A stretch of DNA of 64,000 nt from DATBSL01 sp963729875 (GTDB lineage: Bacteria; Acidobacteriota; Vicinamibacteria; Fen-336), in the NCBI GenBank assembly GCA_963729875.1, contig CAVSPR010000007.1, positions 1 to 64,000 of the forward strand. The letters are read 5' to 3'. Made by a program: the position numbers and the translations under genes. Within the stretch, counting starts at the first letter, position 1. Each line of letters begins with the position of its first letter. The notes beneath the pieces were generated by a model, which saw only the letters and a list, made by a program, of their open reading frames with translations, was not told where the DNA came from and ran no database searches. Shown here in pieces: positions 34,047-46,333 of this stretch.

Positions 34047-34772
34047 GTGTCCGTCCTCATCCTCGGGGCCTCCGGCGGCATCGGCTCCGCCCTCGCCCGT
34101 CGCCTCGCGTCCGCCGGCACCCGGCTCGTCCTCGCCGGCCGCGACCCGGCCCGTCTCGAAGCCGTCGCCGCCGAAACCGGGGGAACGACGTTCGTGCTCG
34201 ACGCCACGAAGCCGGCGGAGGTGGAGGCCGCGGCGGCGAAGGCCGTCGAGCTTCACGGCCGGCTCGACGGTCTCGCGAGCTGCGTCGGGTCGATCCTGCT
34301 GAAGCCCGCCCACCTGACGAGCGAGGAGGAGTGGGACTCGGTCGTCACGACGAACCTGAAGTCCGCCTACTCCGCGGTCCGCGCGGCAGCGAGGGCCATG
34401 GCGGCGGGCGGCTCCGTCGTGCTCGTGTCGTCGGCGGCGGCCCGGCTCGGCCTCGCCAACCACGAGGCGATCGCGGCGGCCAAGGCCGGGGTGATCGGCC
34501 TCGCCCTCTCGGCCGCCGCCTCCTACGCGCCGAAGGGCCTGCGCGTGAACGCGGTGGCTCCCGGCCTGGTGCGGACGGCGATGACCGCCCGGATCACCGC
34601 CAACGAGGCGGCGCTCAAGGCCTCGACGGCGATGCACGCCCTCGGCCGCGTCGGCGAGCCGGAGGACGTGGCCTCGGCCATCGCCTGGCTCCTCGACCCC
34701 GCGCAGTCGTGGGTCACGGGCCAGGTGATCGGGGTCGACGGCGGGCTCGCGACCCTCCGATCCCGCGGATAG
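34047..34772 (+). CDS. Short-chain dehydrogenase/reductase
   Basis: This is a 241-residue protein from GTG 34047. It has LGASGGIGSALARRLA (cofactor loop), LASCVGSIL at the place of NNAG, SSAAARLGLAN with catalytic Ser, HEAIAAAKAG where the Tyr of YxxxK is replaced by His/Ala-type residues, and C-terminal TGQVIGVDGGLATL. Loss of the catalytic Tyr suggests altered or no dehydrogenase activity. It runs with the epimerase and FAD genes, one base apart and then overlapping. Confidence 0.88.
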   Translation: MSVLILGASGGIGSALARRLASAGTRLVLAGRDPARLEAVAAETGGTTFVLDATKPAEVEAAAAKAVELHGRLDGLASCVGSILLKPAHLTSEEEWDSVVTTNLKSAYSAVRAAARAMAAGGSVVLVSSAAARLGLANHEAIAAAKAGVIGLALSAAASYAPKGLRVNAVAPGLVRTAMTARITANEAALKASTAMHALGRVGEPEDVASAIAWLLDPAQSWVTGQVIGVDGGLATLRSRG

Positions 34773-34773
34773 C

Positions 34774-36153
34774 ATGACCCGCCGGACGTTCGCGCGAACG
34801 ACGCGCCTCGAGGCGCCCGCCGACGAGGTCTACCGCTGGCACGCGCGACCGGGGGCGTTCGAGCGGCTCAATCCCCCGTGGGGCGCCGCGATCCTCAAGT
34901 CCCGCACGGGGGGCATCGAGGACGAGGGGACACGGGTCGTCCTGCGGGTCGGGCCCCTCCGCCAGCGCTGGGTGGCCGAGCACCACGGGGCCGTGCCCGG
35001 CCGCGAGTTCCACGACCGGCAGGTCGAGGGGCCATTCGCCCTCTGGGAGCACGCGCACCGGATGGCCCCGGACGGCGAGACCGCGTGCACCCTGGAGGAC
35101 CGGATCGAGTACGCTCTCCCCGCGGGGCCCCTCGGCGACGCCGTGGGCGGCCGGGCGGTCTGCGCGCTTCTCGATCGGATGTTCGCGTACCGGCACCGCG
35201 TGACGGCGGACGACCTGGCCGCGCACGCGGCGTGCCGCGGAGGCAGGGCGATGAAGGTGGCGATCACCGGCGCGAGCGGGCTCCTCGGGAGCGCCCTCGT
35301 GCCGTTCCTGACGACCGGCGGGCACGAGGTCGTGCGCCTCGTGCGCCGCGCGCCGAAGGCGAAGGACGAGGTCCGCTGGGACCCGGACGCCGGCACCGTC
35401 GACGCGGCCGCCCTCGAGGGGGTGGACGCGGTCGTGAACCTCTCGGGCGAGAACATCGCGGGGGGACGCTGGACGGAAGCGCGCAAGGCGCTCCTGCGGT
35501 CGAGCCGCGTCGGGCCCACCCGGCTGCTCGCGGAGACTCTCGCCGGCCTCAAGCGGAAGCCGAAGGTGCTCGTCTCCGCCTCGGCCGTGGGCGCCTACGG
35601 GAACCGAGGCGACGCGTGGGTCTCCGAGACCGACGCCCCGGCCGACGACTTCCTCGGCCGCCTCTCGGCCGAGTGGGAGAAGGCGGCGGAGCCCGCGACG
35701 CAGGCGGGGATCCGGGTCGTCCACCCCCGCATCGGCATCGTCCTCAGCCCCGCGGGCGGGGCCCTCGGCAAGATGCTGCTGCCGTTCAAGGCCGGGCTCG
35801 GCGGCGTCCTGGGGCCGGGCACGCAGTACATGAGCTGGATCGCGATGGACGACCTGCTCGGCGTGATCCACCACCTCCTCGACCGGGACGACCTCGCGGG
35901 ATCGGTGAACGCGGTCTCCCCCGAGCCCGTCACGAACGCCGTGTTCACCAGGACGCTGGGACGGGTGCTCGGCCGGCCGACCGTCGCGCCGGCCCCCGCC
36001 TTCGCCTTGCGCCTGGCGCTCGGCGAGATGGCCGACGCGACCCTCCTGGCCAGCACCCGCGTCAGGCCGGAGCGGCTCCTTGCCACCGGCTACCGCTTCC
36101 GCTTCCCGACGCTCGAGGGAGCGCTCCGCCACGTCCTCGGGAAGGCGTCGTGA
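34774..36153 (+). CDS. SRPBCC domain fused to TIGR01777 NAD epimerase
   Basis: This is a 459-residue fusion. Residues 1-150 form a START/SRPBCC ligand-binding domain (LEAPADEVYRWHARPGAFERLNPPW, FHDRQVEGPFALWEH). Residues 160-459 form an atypical SDR of the TIGR01777/YfcH type: ITGASGLLGSALVPFL, GVDAVVNLSGENIAGGRW, SASAVGAYGNRGD and YMSWIAMDDLLGVIHHLL. Such fusions occur in proteins linked to cell division or envelope (YfcH) and metabolism; the ligand is unknown. It is directly upstream of a FAD amine-oxidase-type gene, which it overlaps by 4 bases. Confidence 0.92.
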   Translation: MTRRTFARTTRLEAPADEVYRWHARPGAFERLNPPWGAAILKSRTGGIEDEGTRVVLRVGPLRQRWVAEHHGAVPGREFHDRQVEGPFALWEHAHRMAPDGETACTLEDRIEYALPAGPLGDAVGGRAVCALLDRMFAYRHRVTADDLAAHAACRGGRAMKVAITGASGLLGSALVPFLTTGGHEVVRLVRRAPKAKDEVRWDPDAGTVDAAALEGVDAVVNLSGENIAGGRWTEARKALLRSSRVGPTRLLAETLAGLKRKPKVLVSASAVGAYGNRGDAWVSETDAPADDFLGRLSAEWEKAAEPATQAGIRVVHPRIGIVLSPAGGALGKMLLPFKAGLGGVLGPGTQYMSWIAMDDLLGVIHHLLDRDDLAGSVNAVSPEPVTNAVFTRTLGRVLGRPTVAPAPAFALRLALGEMADATLLASTRVRPERLLATGYRFRFPTLEGALRHVLGKAS

Positions 36154-37403
36154 GCGCATCGAAGCCGGACGTGATCGTGGTGGGCGCGGGCCTCGCCGGC
36201 CTCGCCTGCGCCCTGCGGCTCCACGAGGCGGGGGCGGCGGTGCGCGTCCTCGAGGCCTCGGTCGGGGTCGGGGGCCGCGTCCGCACCGACGTCGTGGACG
36301 GCTTCCGCCTGGACCGAGGCTTCCAGGTCCTGCTGACCGCCTACCCCGAGACCCGCCGGATCCTCGACTACGCGGCGCTCGACCTCCGGGCCTTCCTCCC
36401 CGGCGCGCTCATTCGGCGCGCGGGCCGCTTCCACGAGCTCTCCGACCCGTGGCGCCGGCCCGATCGCGCGCTACGATCTCTCACCGCCGGTGTCGGGACC
36501 CTCCTCGACCGCGTGCGAATGGCGCGCTTTCGGGGACGCGTCCGCCGCGGCTCGCTGGAGGACCTCTTCCGCAGGCCCGAGACCTCGGCGATGGAGCGGC
36601 TCCAGGCCGAGGGGTTCTCGGCCGGGATGATCGAGGCGTTCTTTCGTCCCTTCTTCGGCGGCATCCTCCTCGATCGCTCGCTCTCGGCCTCGAGCCGCAT
36701 GCTCGAGTTCGTGTTCCGCATGATGGCGGAGGGCGACGTGGCGGTTCCCGCCGGCGGCATGGGGGCCATCCCCGAGCAGATGGCGGGTCGCCTCCCCGAG
36801 GGCACGGTCCGCCTCGGGTCGCGGGTGGCCGGCGTGTCGCCGCGCGAGGTGCGGCTCGAGTCCGGCGAGACGATGGCGGCCGACGCCGTGGTCGTGGCCA
36901 CCGAGGGGCCGGAGGCCGCGCGCCTCCTCGGCCTGCCGGCGCCCGGCTCCCGGCCCGTGACGTGCCTCTACTTCGCGGCCGAGAGAGCGCCGGTCGAGGA
37001 GCCGATCCTCGTGCTCGACGGCGACGGCGCGGGCCCGGTCAACAACCTGTGCTTCCCGAGCCAGCTGGCCCCGTCGTACGCGCCGCCCGGTGCCACCCTC
37101 GTCTCGGCCAGCGTCGTCGGCGGGGCGGCGAGCGACGCCGGCGATGACGCGCTCGAGGCCGCCGTGCGCGCGCAGATGGAGGCCTGGTTCGGCCCGGAGG
37201 TCCGCGACTGGCGGCACCTGCGCACGGACCACGTCCGGCACGCTCAGCCGGAGCAGAGGCCGGGCGCCCTCGAGCCCGTCGAGCGGCCGGTCCGGCTGGA
37301 GAGCGGGCTCTTCGTCTGCGGCGACCACCGCGACACGGCCTCGCTTCACGGGGCGATGCGCTCCGGCCGCCGCGCCGCGGAGGCGGTGCTGGCGCGGTCC
37401 TGA
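36150..37403 (+). CDS. FAD-dependent amine oxidase/phytoene desaturase-like protein
   Basis: This is a 417-residue protein from GTG 36150. The dinucleotide motif DVIVVGAGLAGLACALRLHEAG and VLEASVGVGGRVRTD are followed by GFRLDRGFQVLLTAYPE. The middle has FFRPFFGGILLDRSLSASSRM and the C-terminus GLFVCGDHRDTASLHGAMRSGRRAAEAVL, all typical of NAD(P)/FAD oxidoreductases related to protoporphyrinogen oxidase and carotenoid desaturases. The substrate is unknown. It is co-oriented with the SDR and epimerase, forming a three-gene oxidoreductase unit. Confidence 0.92.
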   Translation: MSASKPDVIVVGAGLAGLACALRLHEAGAAVRVLEASVGVGGRVRTDVVDGFRLDRGFQVLLTAYPETRRILDYAALDLRAFLPGALIRRAGRFHELSDPWRRPDRALRSLTAGVGTLLDRVRMARFRGRVRRGSLEDLFRRPETSAMERLQAEGFSAGMIEAFFRPFFGGILLDRSLSASSRMLEFVFRMMAEGDVAVPAGGMGAIPEQMAGRLPEGTVRLGSRVAGVSPREVRLESGETMAADAVVVATEGPEAARLLGLPAPGSRPVTCLYFAAERAPVEEPILVLDGDGAGPVNNLCFPSQLAPSYAPPGATLVSASVVGGAASDAGDDALEAAVRAQMEAWFGPEVRDWRHLRTDHVRHAQPEQRPGALEPVERPVRLESGLFVCGDHRDTASLHGAMRSGRRAAEAVLARS

Positions 37404-37498
37404 TCGTGCCGTCCGGCGGGCCGTTTCCATCGTCTAAGCCAGAGACGGAGGCACATGCGTCCAACCACTTGAACGCCCGCCCCGGAAGGAGAGCCGAG

Positions 37499-39036
<1,538 letters not shown>

Positions 39037-39111
39037 CATCGGGCCGCCCCGCCAGGCCCCCCGGAACCCCCGCCCCCCCTCCTGCGTAAAGAGGTGTGAA
39101 AGGCGGGAGCG

Positions 39112-39414
39112 ATGGAAGCCCTGTTCGCGCTGCTGCTGCTGGCGGTGGTGCCGTTCGTGATCCTGGCGGTGGCCTTCAAGGTCCTGCTGACCCTGGTCTT
39201 CCTCCCGTTCAAGATCCTGGGCGGGCTCTTCAAGGGCCTGCTGGGGCTGATCGGCGGGCTGTTCGGCGTGGTGGCCGGGGGGATCGGCCTCCTGGGCGGC
39301 CTGCTCCTGCTGTTCGTCGTGCTCGTCCTCCTGCCCTTGGCGCCCCTCCTGCTGCTGGGAGGGATCGTCTGGCTGGCCCTCAAGGCCTTCAGCCCGGCGG
39401 CCCGCGCGGCCTGA
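39112..39414 (+). CDS. Small hydrophobic membrane protein
   Basis: This is a 100-residue protein, ATG 39112 with GGGAG a few bases before. Almost the whole chain is hydrophobic, with glycine-rich turns (KILGGLFKGLLGLIGGLFGV) giving three likely membrane helices. No family is recognised. It resembles the many short helical hairpin proteins of Gram-negative inner membranes. It lies between the serine hydrolase and the desaturase. Confidence 0.7.
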   Translation: MEALFALLLLAVVPFVILAVAFKVLLTLVFLPFKILGGLFKGLLGLIGGLFGVVAGGIGLLGGLLLLFVVLVLLPLAPLLLLGGIVWLALKAFSPAARAA

Positions 39415-39527
39415 GGCCGAGAGATCCGTCCGGGCGACCCGCTTTGACGCAACTCTGACAATCCGTCCGAGGGTCGGTTTGCTAGCCTGACCACCTTTGC
39501 ACGCGGCCCCGCGAGGGCCGCGCGGAG

Positions 39528-40403
39528 GTGGCGGTGACCCTGACCTGGAACGGCAAGCGGTTCGACTGGGTGAACGTGGGCTGGTTCGCGGCGCTGCACG
39601 CGGGCGCCCTCCTCGCCCCCTGGACCTTCACCTGGACGGGCCTCAGCGTCGCCCTGTTCCTGTGGTGGCTGTCGGGGTCGATCGGCATCTGCTTCACCTA
39701 CCACCGCCTCCTCACCCACCGCGGCTTCCGCGTCCCCAAGCCCCTCGAGTACCTCGGGACCCTCGCCGGCAACCTGGCGAGCGAGGGCGGGGCCATCTCC
39801 TGGGTGGCCATGCACCGCATCCACCACGCCAAGTCGGACCAGCCCCGCGAGGACATGCACTCGCCGAAGGACGGCTTCCTGTGGAGCCACATCGGCTGGG
39901 TGCTGTGCCAGGTGGGGATGGACCGGCGCGAGATGGAGCGGCGCTGGGCCCCGGAGCTCGTGGCCGACCCCGTGCACCGCGTCCTCAACCGCCTCCACTG
40001 GGTACCGAACGTCGCCCTCGGCCTCGCGTTCTACGCCTGGGGCGGCTGGTCCCTCGTCGTCTGGGGCCTCGCCGTCCGCCTCGTGCTCACGCTCCACGGC
40101 ACGTGGTTCGTGAACTCGGCCGCCCACACCTGGGGCTACCGGACGTGGCAGACGAAGGAGGACTCGCGCAACCTCTGGTGGGTGGGCCTCGTGGCCTGGG
40201 GCGAGGGCTGGCACAACACGCACCACGCGTTCCAGCGCTCCGCCCGCCACGGGTTCGGCTGGGAGCTGGACACGACATGGCTCGTCATCCGCGCCCTCTC
40301 GGCCGTGGGCCTGGCTACGGACATCCACCTGCTCCCGAAGAACGCCGAGCGCTTCCGGATCCGGCCGCAGCTGGAGCCCGACCCCGTGGCCGCCGCCGCG
40401 TAG
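39528..40403 (+). CDS. Acyl-CoA/acyl-lipid delta-9-type fatty acid desaturase
   Basis: This is a 291-residue integral membrane di-iron enzyme. The three histidine boxes are HRLLTH (His59/His64), HRIHH (His96/His99/His100) and HNTHH (His229/His232/His233), with an extra His near NSAAHTWG (about 200). Four membrane helices fit the family. It introduces double bonds into membrane acyl chains, helping keep fluidity. GTG 39534, six bases after GGAG, is an alternative start. It is complete. Confidence 0.94.
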   Translation: MAVTLTWNGKRFDWVNVGWFAALHAGALLAPWTFTWTGLSVALFLWWLSGSIGICFTYHRLLTHRGFRVPKPLEYLGTLAGNLASEGGAISWVAMHRIHHAKSDQPREDMHSPKDGFLWSHIGWVLCQVGMDRREMERRWAPELVADPVHRVLNRLHWVPNVALGLAFYAWGGWSLVVWGLAVRLVLTLHGTWFVNSAAHTWGYRTWQTKEDSRNLWWVGLVAWGEGWHNTHHAFQRSARHGFGWELDTTWLVIRALSAVGLATDIHLLPKNAERFRIRPQLEPDPVAAAA

Positions 40404-40453
40404 GGCCAGGGGGCCGTCAGACCAGCCCGGAGAAACCGCTGCGCCGCCGGTCC

Positions 40454-41636
40454 CTACCGGTTCCCGACCGCGAACACGAGGCCGCCGTGGAGCCGCAGCT
40501 CGTTGCGGTTCTCCTCCTCGCCGAAGACCAGGCGGTAGTCGGCGCCCAACCCGAGCGCCACGCTCGGCGAGAGTCGCAGCTGCAGGCCGGCCCCGGGCTG
40601 GACGGAGAAGGCGTCCTCGATCTCCCGAAACCCGCCGAGCTCGGCGCCCGTCCGCGTCCACCCGGCGAGGGCCTGGACGTAGGGCACGACCGGCCCCCCG
40701 CTGCGGTGCGAGTAGCGCAGGCCGGCGTGGACGCCCACCACGTCGAGGTCGAGGTCCAGCGGCACGCCCTCGATGTCGAACGCCTTTGCCGAGTCGTAGT
40801 GACCGCTGACCTCGCCCACCACGCCGAGGCTCCGGTTCAGGTTGGCAGTCCCCGAGAGGATCCACCCGACGTGGAGGAAGGCGTTGTCTTCGTCCAGGGA
40901 CAGGCGGTCGTCCCAGAGGACCGAGTACCCGGCCTCGATCTCCACCGCGGGGACCCGCACCGACTCCGCCGGCGAGGGGGAAGGCGGCGGCTCCGGGGGG
41001 GATACCGGCTGGACGGTGGCCGGCGGAGGCTCGACCGCGGGGGTGGGAGGTGCGGCGACCGGCGGCGCGGGCGCCACGGGACGGGCGGGAGCCGCGGCGA
41101 CGGGCGGTGGGGCGACGGCCGGGGGAGCCACGGGCGGCCGGGCGACGGGCGGCGGGGCGGCGGGCTGCGCCCGAGGGGGGGACGGGGGCGCTATGGCCAC
41201 CGGGGCCGGTGGCGGCTCGACCGGGGGCAGGATCTCGCCCACGGCGAACGGGCGACTGGCCGGGGGCACGCAGGGGCGCGGGGATCGTGCCGACCGCGGC
41301 TCCCGCCTCGGCCCGCGACGGGAAGAGGCCCCAGTAGAGCGCCATGCACGGCCGGTCGCCGACCGACCGCCGGAGCACGAAGAGCTCGGGAGCGGCTCCC
41401 GATGCGCGGAGCTGGCGCTCGAGGTTCGAGAGGTCGCAGAAGACGGCCACGCGGAGCGTGTACCGGCCGGGGCCCTCCTCGCGGAGCGCCCGGTTGAACG
41501 AGTCGGCCGCCTCGAGGTAGTCCCCGGCCGCGAGCTGCTGCCGCCCGGCCGTGAACGCCGCGCTCGAAGGCAGCGTCTGTGCCTCGACGCTCCCGGCGAC
41601 CAGCAGGCCGAGCAGACCGACCGCCACGCTTCTCAT
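40454..41636 (-). CDS. Proline-rich outer-membrane beta-barrel protein with SPOR-like N-terminus, one frameshift
   Basis: ATG 41636 starts a signal peptide ending VEAQ. It is followed by a helical part SFNRALREEGPGRYTLRVAVFC, then MALYWGLFPSRAEAGAAVGTIP, which resembles a SPOR peptidoglycan-binding motif. Near 41275 an indel shifts the reading to a long Pro/Ala spacer (about 100 residues, PPPVARPPVAPPAVAPPPV pattern) and a C-terminal barrel of OmpA/PagP type (YSVLWDDRLSLDEDNAFLHV to LHGGLVFAVGNR). The spacer may span the periplasm between peptidoglycan and the outer membrane. The function is otherwise unknown. Confidence 0.75.
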
Positions 41637-41759
41637 TTCGTGACCTCCGCCCAAGGCGGCCCTACTTTACCCCGCCATCGCGGAATGACCCAGCTGAAAC
41701 AGCGAGTCACTCCTCTTCGGAAGCCTGGGCCTGCCGTCTGCTTTCGGCCGTCATCGGCC

Positions 41760-43613
41760 TCACTCCCCGATCGCCGACTTCAGCTGCTCGATGCGGGCGT
41801 TGACCTGGGCGAGGGAGAGCTTGCGGAAGCGCTCGGGCAGGAAGCGCGTGTCCGTGCACTCCTTCACCGCCAGCATGTCCATGAGCTCGAGCCGCTCGAC
41901 GTGGGCCGAGGGCCGGAAGTCGGCGATCGCCTCCTCGATGCACGCCGGGAGGGGCTCCCCCTTCCCCTGGCCCCGCTCCTCCGCGTCCTTCGCCGTCTCG
42001 TAGACGCGCAGCGCGCGGACGAGGATGCCCTCCATCTCGTTCCCGCCGATCTGGTCGTTGTCGGGGAGCCGGGGCAGCTCCTCGGGCTTGACGGGCAGCT
42101 TCAGCTTGCGCGCCATCGCCGCGAAGAGGGTGGCCCGGCCCGCCGGGTCCCCCGGCGGGAAGAGCGGGATGTGGACGTCGAGCCGGCCCTGGCGCTTCAA
42201 GTCCACCTCGACGAGGTCGGGTCGCGAGGTGGCGAAGATCCAGATGATCTTCCCGCGGTTGCGCGTGTCCGACATCTCCTTGGCCAGCATCCCGTAGACA
42301 CGGCCGGAGAGGCCGGAGTCGGAGTCTCCCCCGCCGCGCTTGCCGGTCATCTGGTCGGCCTCGTCGACGAAGACGATCACCTGGCCCGAGCGCATGGAGG
42401 ATCGAGAAGACCTTCTCGAGGTTGCCCTCGGTGGCCCCCACCCACTTCTCGCGGAAGTTCTTCATCTCGACGCAGGGGATGCCGATCTCGCCCGGACAGG
42501 CACTCCACGAGGTAGGTCTTGCCGGTCCCGATCCGCCCGGTGAGGAGGTAGCCCATCGGGATCGCCTGGGTGCGGCCGCGCTTCAGCAGCACCGCGTCCG
42601 AGCGCAGCCAGGCCTTGGCCTCGTCGTGGCCGGCCACGTCGTCGAGGGTGCGGTCCGTCTCGAGGAACTCGAGGCGGCCGGCCGCCTCCTTCTCGATGAG
42701 CTCCTTCTTCATCCGGGTGAGGTAGGCCCCGGTGATCCGCTCGCCGCTCGTGAGGGCGCGCTTGACCAGGGTCCGCACCGAGACCCGCGAGAGCCCGACC
42801 AGCTTGTCCGCGAGCACCTCGCGCTTGACCTCGGAGGCCTTCTCGAACTCGACGACGTCGGGGACGAGGTCCTCCACGTAAGGCGTGGATGTCCTCGGCG
42901 GCGGGGAGGGGTACCCGGATCTTGGCGCTGTAAGGGCTCTCGACCAGGCTGCGGTTGAGGTCGGCGAGGTTCTCCGTGATCAGCACCGTGGCCACGAAGG
43001 AGCTCGTGACATCCGGGTTGGCGGCCCAGTCCTGGATCTGGATGAGGGTCTGGCTGAGGTCGGCCACGTAGATCGGGTCGCCCTGGGGGGCGATGAACTG
43101 CGCGTAGTCGAGGACGACCGCGACCTTCAACGGCGCCGGGACGACCTTGCCGTCCTGGACCTTCGTGCGCGCCCGGGCGAAGGCGAGGATGCGGTCGGTG
43201 ATCTCCAGCGCCCGCTTGGGGTCGCGGGGCAGCTGGTCCCGCAGGTCCAGCTTGTCCGCCTTCTCGGCCACCGCGTCGAACGCGGCCGGCGCTCCCCGGA
43301 ACGCGTCCACGCCCTTCAGGAAGCGCAGGACCTCCTCGACGCCCTTGTAGGCGTCGGCTCGGCTCGGGTCCGGCGGCCGGATCCGGAGGCCGCGGCCGCG
43401 GTCGTAGCGGACGACCACGTCGAACGGCCGGAACATCGTCCCGGTCAGGAAGTCGGCGAGCGAGACGAAGTCGGTCCCTCCCTTGCCATCCGGCGCCGGC
43501 ACCAGGTCGAAGACGTTGCCGTGGAGGACGAACTGGCTGGTGGCGCCGGCCTTGAAGACCTGGCGCATCTCGTCCGCCCACGCGGGAAGCCGGGCCTCGA
43601 AGCCGTTCATCAT
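41760..43613 (-). CDS. Classical AAA+ ATPase, three frameshifts
   Basis: ATG 43613 follows GAGGAGG. The reading passes through indels near 42880, 42497 and 42394. The N-terminal half (MRQVFKAGATSQFVLHGNVFD, LKVAVVLDYAQFIAP) looks like a degenerate AAA domain. The C-terminal half is a classical AAA domain: LTGRIGTGKTYLVECL (Walker A), KWVGATEGNLEKVFSIL, VIVFVDEADQMTG (Walker B), and ATSRPDLVEVDLKRQGRLD, which parallels the second region of homology of FtsH/Cdc48/Vps4 proteins. It closes a six-gene cluster with PspA and an ABC importer, and may disassemble or remodel a membrane polymer (inference). Confidence 0.85.
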
Positions 43614-43660
43614 TCTGCCCTCCTCGCCGGCATGGAGGGTCCGGGGGCAACGCCCCTGGC

Positions 43661-44622
43661 TCAAGACCAGAACGGCCGGGCGCGGGAACTTCGTCCCCGG
43701 GGCCTCGCCTCGGACTGTCTCTGCGCCCACCCGCGGGCGCGGCGGGGCGGCGCGGCTCCTCGGCCTCCTCGGGCTCGCGGCAGGGGCGGCACCGAGCCCG
43801 TCTCGAAGTCGGTCACCGACAGATCCGCGAAGATCTCGGCGTGCTGGTCGAGGAAGCGGGAGGTCTCGCCGAGGGTCCGCGAGACGGCGTCGAGACGCGC
43901 GGAGAGGGCCTCGGGCGAGCGGCTCACCGCGCTCTCCTCGCGCACCAGGCGCACCTGCTGCTCGATCCGCTCGAGCTCGGCGTCCACCACCGCCAGGTTG
44001 GTGGTGGCGGTCTCGAGGTTGGCGAGGCGCTTCTCCTGGATCTCGAGGGTGGCCTTGAGCGACCGGGCGAGCGCGCCCTCGGGGTCGCCGGCCGCCGTCG
44101 AGCCGCGCCTTGAGGTTCTCGATGCCCGTCTCGAGCTGCCGGCGATCGACGCGGGCCAGCGTGTCCGTGATCGCCTCGCGCGAGCCGAGCAGCCTCAGGA
44201 AGAGCGAGAGCAGCTGGTTGAGGTTGCCCGCGCGGAAGTCGGTGAGCCCGCTCTCGCCCGCCCCCGCGCCGAGGCCGAGGATCTCGCGGCAGACGACCAC
44301 GAGCGCCCGGTAGCGGGCCTGCGACGCCGGCTCGAGCCGCTCGTAGGCCGCCTTCATCCGGTCCTCGGCGCTGCCCGCGCGCGCGGCCAGCCGCTCGGCC
44401 TCCACGAGCTTCTGGAACCGCTCGCTCGCCGAGCGGCCGCCCACGAAGGCCACGGTCGCGGCGAGGCCGAGCAGCCAGAAGCCGGGGTTGACGAAGCCGG
44501 CGAGGCCGAAGGAGACGAGCAGCATCTGGGTGAGCGGCATGGCGCCCGAGGATGCGCGTGCGCACCGGCTTCCAGAACGCGGCCTTCACGTAGTCCCAGT
44601 AGGACATCGGCTCGCCGGCCAT
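43661..44622 (-). CDS. Membrane-anchored coiled-coil protein, frameshifted
   Basis: ATG 44622 opens SYWDYVKAAFWKPVRTRILG. After an indel near 44550 the reading is MLLVSFGLAGFVNPGFWLLGLAATVAFVGG (two membrane helices) and a long helical region ERFQKLVEAERLAARAGSAE. Another indel near 44100 leads to LERIEQQVRLVREESAVSR and LGETSRFLDQHAEIFADLSV, with heptad-like spacing. The C-terminus is proline/arginine-rich and its end (43661) may be affected by a further indel. No family is recognised. Its place between the ABC ATPase and the AAA+ gene suggests it is a membrane adaptor of the cluster. Confidence 0.7.
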
Positions 44623-44636
44623 GCGCTAGCTCGGCC

Positions 44637-45461
<825 letters not shown>

Positions 45462-45465
<4 letters not shown>

Positions 45466-46333
45466 CGCTTGGCCTCCCGGTAGGGGAAGAGCCACCGCCC
45501 GACCACCGCCCACAGCTTGTCGGTCAGGAAGGCGACGACCACGATGGTCACCAGCACCAGGTAGATGTGCTCGCGGGGGCCCCGCCGCTGCGAGGTGATG
45601 ATGATCCCGCCGATCCCGCGGCCCACGTCCACCATCTCGGCCAGCAGGATGTAGCTCCAGCCCACGCCGAAGCCCATGCGCATGGCCTGCCAGATCTCGG
45701 GCCAGGAGATCGGCAGCAGCACGCGGCTGACCGCCTGCCCCTTGGTCGCCCCCAGCGTGTAGGCCGTCTTCAGGTACGTGTCGTCCACCGCGTCCACCGC
45801 GGCCACGAAGAGGGGCACGAGGTAGATGGTGAAGGCCAGGGCCAGGAACATGACCTTCTGCATCTCGCCGGTCCCGAAGAGCGAGAGGGTGAGGGGCACG
45901 AGGGTGGGGATCGGCAGGTAGGCGCCGAAGATCGTGAGCGGGGTGAAGGCCGCCTTGACCTTGGTGAACGAGCCCATCAGCACCCCGAGAGGGAACGAGA
46001 CCGCGAGGGCCAGCGGCGAAGCCCTCGACCACGCGCACGAAGGACACCCCGAGGTTGCGGGTGAGCTCGCGGTCGAACCACAGCAGTGGGAAGGAGGCCA
46101 CGACCTCCGCCGGGGAAGGGCAGGATCGTCGGCGAGATGACCCGCTCCTCGGCGCGCCGCTGGGTGACGAATCCAGGCGAGGAGGAGGAGCCGCGACCGG
46201 GAGGATCCCGAGCAGCCAGGCCTGCCACGCCGGGCAGCGGCTCGCGGATGCGCAGCAGGCCCGCGCGAGCGGGCGCGGCCGGCGGCTCCCGCCTCACGGG
46301 CGGGCGGCCGCCGGCCGCAGGCGCTGTCGTCAC
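45462..46333 (-). CDS. ABC transporter permease (SsuC/TauC-like), frameshifted
   Basis: GTG 46333 overlaps the stop of the solute-binding gene. The N-terminal part is disturbed by indels near 46215, 46170, 46110 and 46025; the recognisable pieces are ERVISPTILPFP, SFPLLWFDRELTRNLGVSF and FPLGVLMGSFTKVKAAFTPL. The intact C-terminal part has GATKGQAVSRVLLPISWPEIWQAMRMGFGVGWSYILLAEM, the EAA-type loop that docks the ATPase, and six or so membrane helices in total. It is the inner-membrane channel of the importer. Confidence 0.85.

Noticed and set aside
36150..37403. Long ORF 34878-37403 as a single 841-residue protein
   Set aside because: Its first half is the wrong frame over the epimerase gene; only the part from GTG 36150 shows FAD-oxidoreductase motifs.
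39415..39527. Sigma70 promoter before the desaturase (TTGACG and CTGACA boxes)
   Set aside because: No -10 hexamer at suitable spacing from either box.
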